A stretch of 7,441 bases of DNA from Syntrophales bacterium (GTDB lineage Bacteria > Desulfobacterota > Syntrophia > Syntrophales > UBA2192). The position numbers and the translations under genes were made by a program. Of this stretch, positions 1-6,100 are shown piece by piece. Every line of letters begins with the position of its first letter. Positions within the stretch are counted from its first letter, which is position 1. Location: positions 1 through 7,441 of the forward strand of contig JALOPC010000064.1 in the NCBI GenBank assembly GCA_025454095.1. The letters are read 5' to 3'. The notes under the pieces are model-generated. The model had not been told where the DNA came from. It was given only the letters and a program-made list of their open reading frames with translations, and made no database searches.

Positions 1-135
1 GGAGGCGAGATCCTTCGTTCGGTCCGCCGAGCCCGTGTCGACGACGATCATCTCGTCGACGGCGGCCTTGACGCTCGCAAGGCAGCGGACGAGGCTGGCC
101 TGCTCGTTTTTGACGATCATGCAGAGCGAGAGCGT
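1..135 (-). other. Glycosyltransferase family 2 module C (N-terminal 45 residues; cut by window edge)
   Basis: Residues 2436-2480 read TLSLCMIVKNEQASLVRCL followed by VDEMIVVDTGSADRTKDLA. This is the nearly invariant start of the bacterial GT2 group with MIVKNE and IVVDTGS.DRT motifs (D2468 and D2473 as nucleotide-contact aspartates), a group commonly found fused to TPRs. The DxD and catalytic base lie beyond the left edge, so completeness cannot be judged. Confidence 0.9.
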
Positions 136-3100
136 CGGCCGGTCGCTCCCGCGGTCGATTTCCATCGGGCCGATGGTGCCCCGGACCGCGAGCGCCGCAT
201 CGATGAAGCCGTCGTCCGCCTCGAAGGAGGCCATGGCAGCCTCGATCCGGGCCATGGCCTCTTCGTGCTTTTCCTGCGAGATCAGGAGGTCGATCAGGAG
301 AAAGGCGATCGTGCGATTCTGCGGGTGCCGCCCGCCGGCATCGCGGAAGGCCTTCTCCGCCCGGGCATGCAGCCCCAGCGAGACCGCCGCGGCGTGGTAG
401 CGCTCCGCAAGATCAGCCGTGCCGGGGGACAGGGCAAAGCCCGTCTCCAGCAGTTCGAGGGATTTCTCCTTTTCGCCGGCCGCCCAGTGCAGGACCCCCA
501 GGTTCGTCAGGGGCTCCCCCCAGGAAGGATCGGCTTTCGCCGCCTCCCGGAAGAGGCGCTCGGCATCGCCCCGATTGCCGTTCTTGAATGCGAGAACCCC
601 CTGCAGGTTCAGGGCCGGGGCAAATCGGGGTGTCCGTTCGAGAGCCTGGGCCGCCAGTCGCCCGGCCTCGCCGTCATCCCCGAGCCCTTCCCGGATGCTG
701 CCCAGCAGGCTGAGCATTCTCGCGTCCGGGGAACCGAGGGTGGCCGCCCCGAGAAGGTCCTGGGCCTCCTTGTAATGTTTTGTCTGGATCAGCATCTCCG
801 CCATGGACAGGTAGCATTCCCGGTCCCAGGGCGTGGCCTTGATCGCGCTCAGGTACGCCTCCGTTGCCGCCCGGAGATTGCCTCTCTGGTACAGATCGTC
901 TGCTTTTGCCAGGGCCGGCGAAACGGAGACACCCGCGCCGCCAGCCGGGCCCTCATGACGGGCCGTTGCCTCGCGCCGTTGCTTCACGCTTGCCTTGAGG
1001 GCGGGGCGTTCCTGCCCGGATGCCTCGTCGTTCTGCCGGAGCCGCAGGATCGGCTTTCCGCGCAGTTCCCGGACACGGGTTTTCACGGCCTCGGCGGCGT
1101 GGTCCCAGGTAAAATGGGAACGGATGAATTGCGCAGCGAGGCGCCCTTTGGCGGCGGCTTCTTCCCGGTTTGCGGCCGTGTGCCGCATGAGCCTGGCAAG
1201 GCCTTCGCGGTCAGGTTCGGCGAGCCAGGGGAAGTCGACCGTTTCGAACTCTCCCACCCTCTTTTCCGGAAGTCTTCCTTCTTTCGCGGGGATGAGGTAG
1301 GCGATCGTCTCGTTGCAGAAGTCGAGTGCCGCGCCGTGGCCGGTCACGATGACCGGCAGTTCGCTGGCCATGGCTTCCGCGATGGGAAGGCCGAAGCCCT
1401 CCCCCCGGTAAGGGTGAACCAGGCAGTCGCAGGCTGTATAGAGGCCGGCGATCTCGCGATCGCTGAGATTGTGTTCGATGTACTCGATCTCGGGATGGCT
1501 CGGGTCGTTCTGAAACCGGCGGATCCACTCCTTCGCCGTCTGACCCTTGTAGAAACTCTGCCCGCCCATGTCCTTGATCACCAGGCAGACGTCGTCTGCG
1601 GACGAGAAGCTCCGCGTGTAGACGTCGAGCAGGACGTCGATGCCCTTGCGCTGGATCGTTCCGCCCACGAAGAGGAATTTGAACGCCTTGTTCGTCTTGA
1701 GCCGGTACGGGGCATTGCCCGGATTGAACAGGTCCGTGTTCACCCCGTTGGGCACCACGGTCACGCGTTCCGCGGGAACGCCGCTGCGGATGTAGCAGTC
1801 GCGCACGTAGCGGCTGGGGACCCACAGCTCATCGACCTGTTCGGACATCGGGCGGACCCACTCCCGGGGGAGGCTCCCGAATTCCCAGGGCTGGATCATG
1901 ACCCAGTGCCCCTCGGGCGGGGGATTGAAGTCGGGCGGCCACTGGTGACGGACGTGCACGTCCGCGGGGCCGGTCAGCGGCTTTCTGATCCTGTCCGCGA
2001 TCGGTTTGAAACGGGGTTCCTCCTTCGGCGAGAACTGGTCCCGTTCGTAGGGAATGATGGAAAGCTCGCATCCCCCTTCGATCAGGCGCGAGCACAGCTC
2101 CCGGTTGACGAGGGCGAGCGAGTGGTGGACGAACTGGGAGCCCTCCCACCGGATTTTCAGATCGCACGCGACAGCGGCCCTGTCAGGACGAGCGGCGTCG
2201 AAGGCCCACCGGAAGTCGTTGAGGTCCTTCACGACGGTGATTTCGTCCCAGGGGTCGAGGAAGACATGGTCCGAGGCGTCTTTCCAGCCCTTCAGGTCGT
2301 TCCCCCGAACGGCGTGGAAGACGAAGGTCGGGATCCCCGCCAGCGCCGCAAAGGTCTTCCCCCAGGAGTCGGCGCCGACGAAAAAGTCGCTGCCCGCGAT
2401 CAGCTGCAGCTGCTCGACGAAGGAGTAGCTTCTCCTGTCCACGGCTTTGTCGAGGCAGGGGTATTCCTCCGCTTCATCGGGCGTGCCGATGATGACGGGC
2501 CTGATGCCCTTCTTCGCCAGGAACGACAGAAGGCGCGGCCAGTCCTTCGGGGGGATCACATTGCGCTTGCTGCCCACCATGCCCTTGAGACTGCCCCGAG
2601 GCTGAATGACGAGCTGAACCGGTTCGATCCTGCACTTGTCGAAGAGGACCGCCCACTCGGGCCTCCTCCGGATCCCATAGGTCGTGAAGATATCGAGGTC
2701 CGCGTTCCACTCCCGGTAGTCCGCCGTTGTCGTGGGCGTGGCCCCCATACCCAGGCAGGTGTCGGAGGACTTGAAGAACTGCCGTGCAATGAAGTGCCAG
2801 GTGTAATTCTTCGGGAAGGGGATGAAGATCACCTTCTTGAGCTTCGGGAAGGCGTCGAAGAAGGACCGCATCATGCCTGTAGAATTCGAGACGCTGACGA
2901 CCGTTTGCTCGGGATCCTTGTCGTAGAACGTCGAGAGCAGCAGCAGGGCGTCGCCCGCCCCGCCAAAATGCACGTAACAGGGAGGAAAGTTCGAAAGCAG
3001 GGCATGGATCCGGACGATCGCCTCGGGGCACACCTCTTCGGGCCAGAAATTCTGGGGCAGGTACGCGTAGCGGCCTTCCTCCTGTTCGACAAGCGTGTCG

Positions 3101-6100
3101 AGTTCGAATCGAATCAAATCCTCCTTCCAGGTTTTGAAAAACCGCCGCGCCGACGTTTCATTGAGCGCGTGGATGACATCGCGGGTGGGGCTGGATTTCC
3201 CCTCGTGATGGATGACGACGCTCGCAGGCTCGTAAAAGACGCGCCGTCCCGCCCGGCGAACCTTGAAGCACAGGTCCGTGTCCTCGAAGTACATCCCGTA
3301 GCGCTCCTCGAAACCGCCGATGCGCTTGAAGAGACGGCTCCGGATGAACAGGCAGGCGCCTGTCACGGCATCCATGTCGCCCGGAACATTGACGGGGGGG
3401 GCGTCGGCCGCCGCATGGAGGTGCCGGTGGAGCGGCCAGACAGCGTAGGAGGGGTGCGCGTTTCTGAAAAACTGGATGCCGCAGTGCTGAACGGTTCCGT
3501 CCGGGAACAGCAGCTTGACCCCGACCGCCCCGATCGAGTCGTCGCGGTCGAGCCGTTCCAGGGCGCGGTCGAGCCAGCCCGGCAGCGGCTCCGTGTCGTT
3601 GTTCAGGAAGACGAGAACATCGCCGCCCGCGATGTCCGCCCCCTGGTTGCAGGCCCTTGCGAAGAGCAGGTTCTCCCGGTTGGACAAGACCTTCAGCTTC
3701 GGGTATCGTTTCCGGGCCTTTTCGAGGAACGCCCCGGTCCCATCGCTGGAGGCGTTGTCGACGACGATGACCTCGTGGACCCGGTCGAGCGGCGTGTGTG
3801 CGTAGAGCGTCTCGAGACAGCGGGACGTGAAGTGCACCTGGTTGAACACGGGGATGATGATGGAGGCCGATGCCGCCGCACGTTCGGGCGAAGCGGGACG
3901 GGCGTGCATGTCGGCGACGGCGGCCTGCGGCTCGGCATGCCCCGTCGGGCCGTCCGGCTTCCTTGCATCCAGGGGTTTTACGAACAGATAGCAATGCGCA
4001 TTGAAGCGGTGCAGCCCGAAATCGAACCTTCGGGCGAGCAGCGCGAGGGACCGCTCCGATTGGACCAGGCAGTGGCCGATGGCGGGGCTGAGATATTCCC
4101 AACGCTCGAGGTCCTGACCGTTGACGAAACTGCTTTCCACGTAGAGCCGTCCGCCGGGCTTCAGCACCCGGTGGAATTCCTTGAAATACGCGATGGGGTC
4201 GTAGAGGTGTTCGATGACCTCCACCATGTTGATGCCGTCGACGCTCTCGTCGGGCACGTCGCGGAGCTGCAGCGTCGTGTCCTGATCGATATTCAGGCAT
4301 TCGATTCCCCGGGACGCGAGAAATCGCCCGTACTCCCCGTTGCCGCACCCGAAATCCACGACTGTTTCTATTGTAAAGGGAGCCTTGTATGCGAGGTGCG
4401 ACAGCCGTGCTCCGTCCATTTCAGGGGTATGTCTGCCTTCGCTTCCCTGATTCTCGGTGACAAGAACCTTGGGATCGATCGACGGGGTGAACACGGCGCG
4501 GCATTCCGTGCAGGCGTAATAGGGATGGTCCTGTCTGGTGACCGCGCGATGCGCGATGCCGCTGCAGACCGGGCAGGATTCGCTGTCGGCGCCGGCGGCC
4601 CCCCCTGCGGCCATGCCATGCAGGACGGCAAGATTTTCCTTGGCCTGCGGGTGGTCGGGCCGGACGGCCAGCACCCGGTCGTAGAAGTATCGCGCGTCGT
4701 CGAACCGGTTCTGGGCGGCACAGACGTTCCCGATCCGGAGCAGCGTTTCGATGTCATCCGGCTGGAGGGCCAAAGCCTTGTTGTAGAGGGCGAGCGCCTG
4801 CTGGAGATTTCCCGCTTCCGCCAGGTGAGCATCGGCAAGGTCTCGCAAAAAGCCGATCTCCTCCGGGGCGAGCTGTGCGGCGCGCTCGAGATGGAGCAGG
4901 GCCTTGTCGGGATTCTTGAGGAGGCAGTAGAGATTCCCGAGGTCGTTGTGGGCCGCGGCGTGGTCCGGGCGGTTTGACAGCAGCGTCTCGAGCCGGTGAA
5001 CCGCCCTGTCCGTCCGTCCTCTCCGAGCCAGGCAGCGAGCCTCGCGGACGAGGGTTTCGGAATCGCGCGTTCCGGCTTCCTCCGCCCTGGCCTCCAGGGC
5101 ATCGAACATTTTTCCTGCCATCTCGTTCGAAGGTTCGATCTCCAGGACCCCCAGGTAACACTCTCGAGCCTGAAGGAAATCCCCCGATTCCGCCCGGATG
5201 TTTCCCAGGATCAGAAGGGTCTCCGTGTCCCGGGGATTCAGGGACAGGGCCTTTTCGTAGTGCCGCACAGCGGCGTCGGGCCTCTTCATCACTACGTAGC
5301 AGTAATCGGCAAGGTTCTTCCGGAACTCCGAATTTTCGGGCTCCAGAGAGACGGCCTGTTCGAAGTGCCCGCGTGCTTCGTCCCAGCTCCCCTTCCCGCA
5401 GTAAAAGGCGGCTGTGTCCCTGTGATATTGGCCATTCGACCGGCTGTCCCTGCGATGTGTCCCGGCGGGGGAGGCGTCAGTTGCCGGTTCGACGCTTGGT
5501 CGCGGTATCGTTTCGGTCCGTGTCCGACAGGGGGGAAGAGGGGTCCGCTTCTTTACAACGAAAATCTGGCCGGAGCACACTTCCAGCCGCTCGATCCGTG
5601 AATCTCTTTGCGGAGTCCTCCCAAGCTGCGGGTGGGTAATGTCCCGCATGCCGCACTCGTCGACAAGTTCTTTGACGAATCCGACCATCCCGGCAGAATG
5701 ATTATTGCCCGGTGTGTAGGATTTGCCGTCGGGAAACGAATCCCAGTACCCCGTTCCCCAGTCTTCGATGACATAGAGGCCGCCCGGTTTCAGGTGGTAC
5801 TCGAAGAGGTGCCAGAAACTGACCCGCGTGAGTTCCCCGACGTGGGACGCGTCATCGATGATCACATCGAACCCGTCGGGTGCGCATTCCCGGCGGATGC
5901 GATCGAGGAGCTCCGTATCCTGCTGCAAGCCCTGGTAGAAGCGGATGCGGCCGGTCGGATCGTCGATGCTTACGGCGTTTGTATCCAATCCAACGATGCA
6001 TCCATCGTTGAAGAAGTCCCTCCAGAGATACAGGGAGCCACCCCGGAAGACCCCCAGCTCGAGAAGGCAAACGGATTGATGGATGAACGGGAGGAAGTAT

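Noticed and set aside
3865..3969. Possible internal start or promoter at the linker before GT2-B (a Met codon occurs at residue 1178).
   Set aside because: No convincing ribosome binding site or promoter was seen, and the upstream frame reads through without a stop.
3158..4348. A 396-codon minus-strand frame overlapping methyltransferase 2 and GT2-B.
   Set aside because: It is in a different phase from the motif-bearing frame; its translation is Arg/Pro/Gly-rich without conserved motifs, while the overlapped frame has complete GT2 and SAM motifs.
265..4977. A 1570-codon open frame on the plus strand, starting at GTG.
   Set aside because: It is exactly antisense, codon on codon, to the minus frame that carries all the glycosyltransferase, methyltransferase and TPR motifs. 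Its translation shows no recognisable domain and is rich in Arg, Gly, Pro, Val and Glu, as expected for the mirror of a GC-rich gene lacking TTA, CTA and TCA codons.
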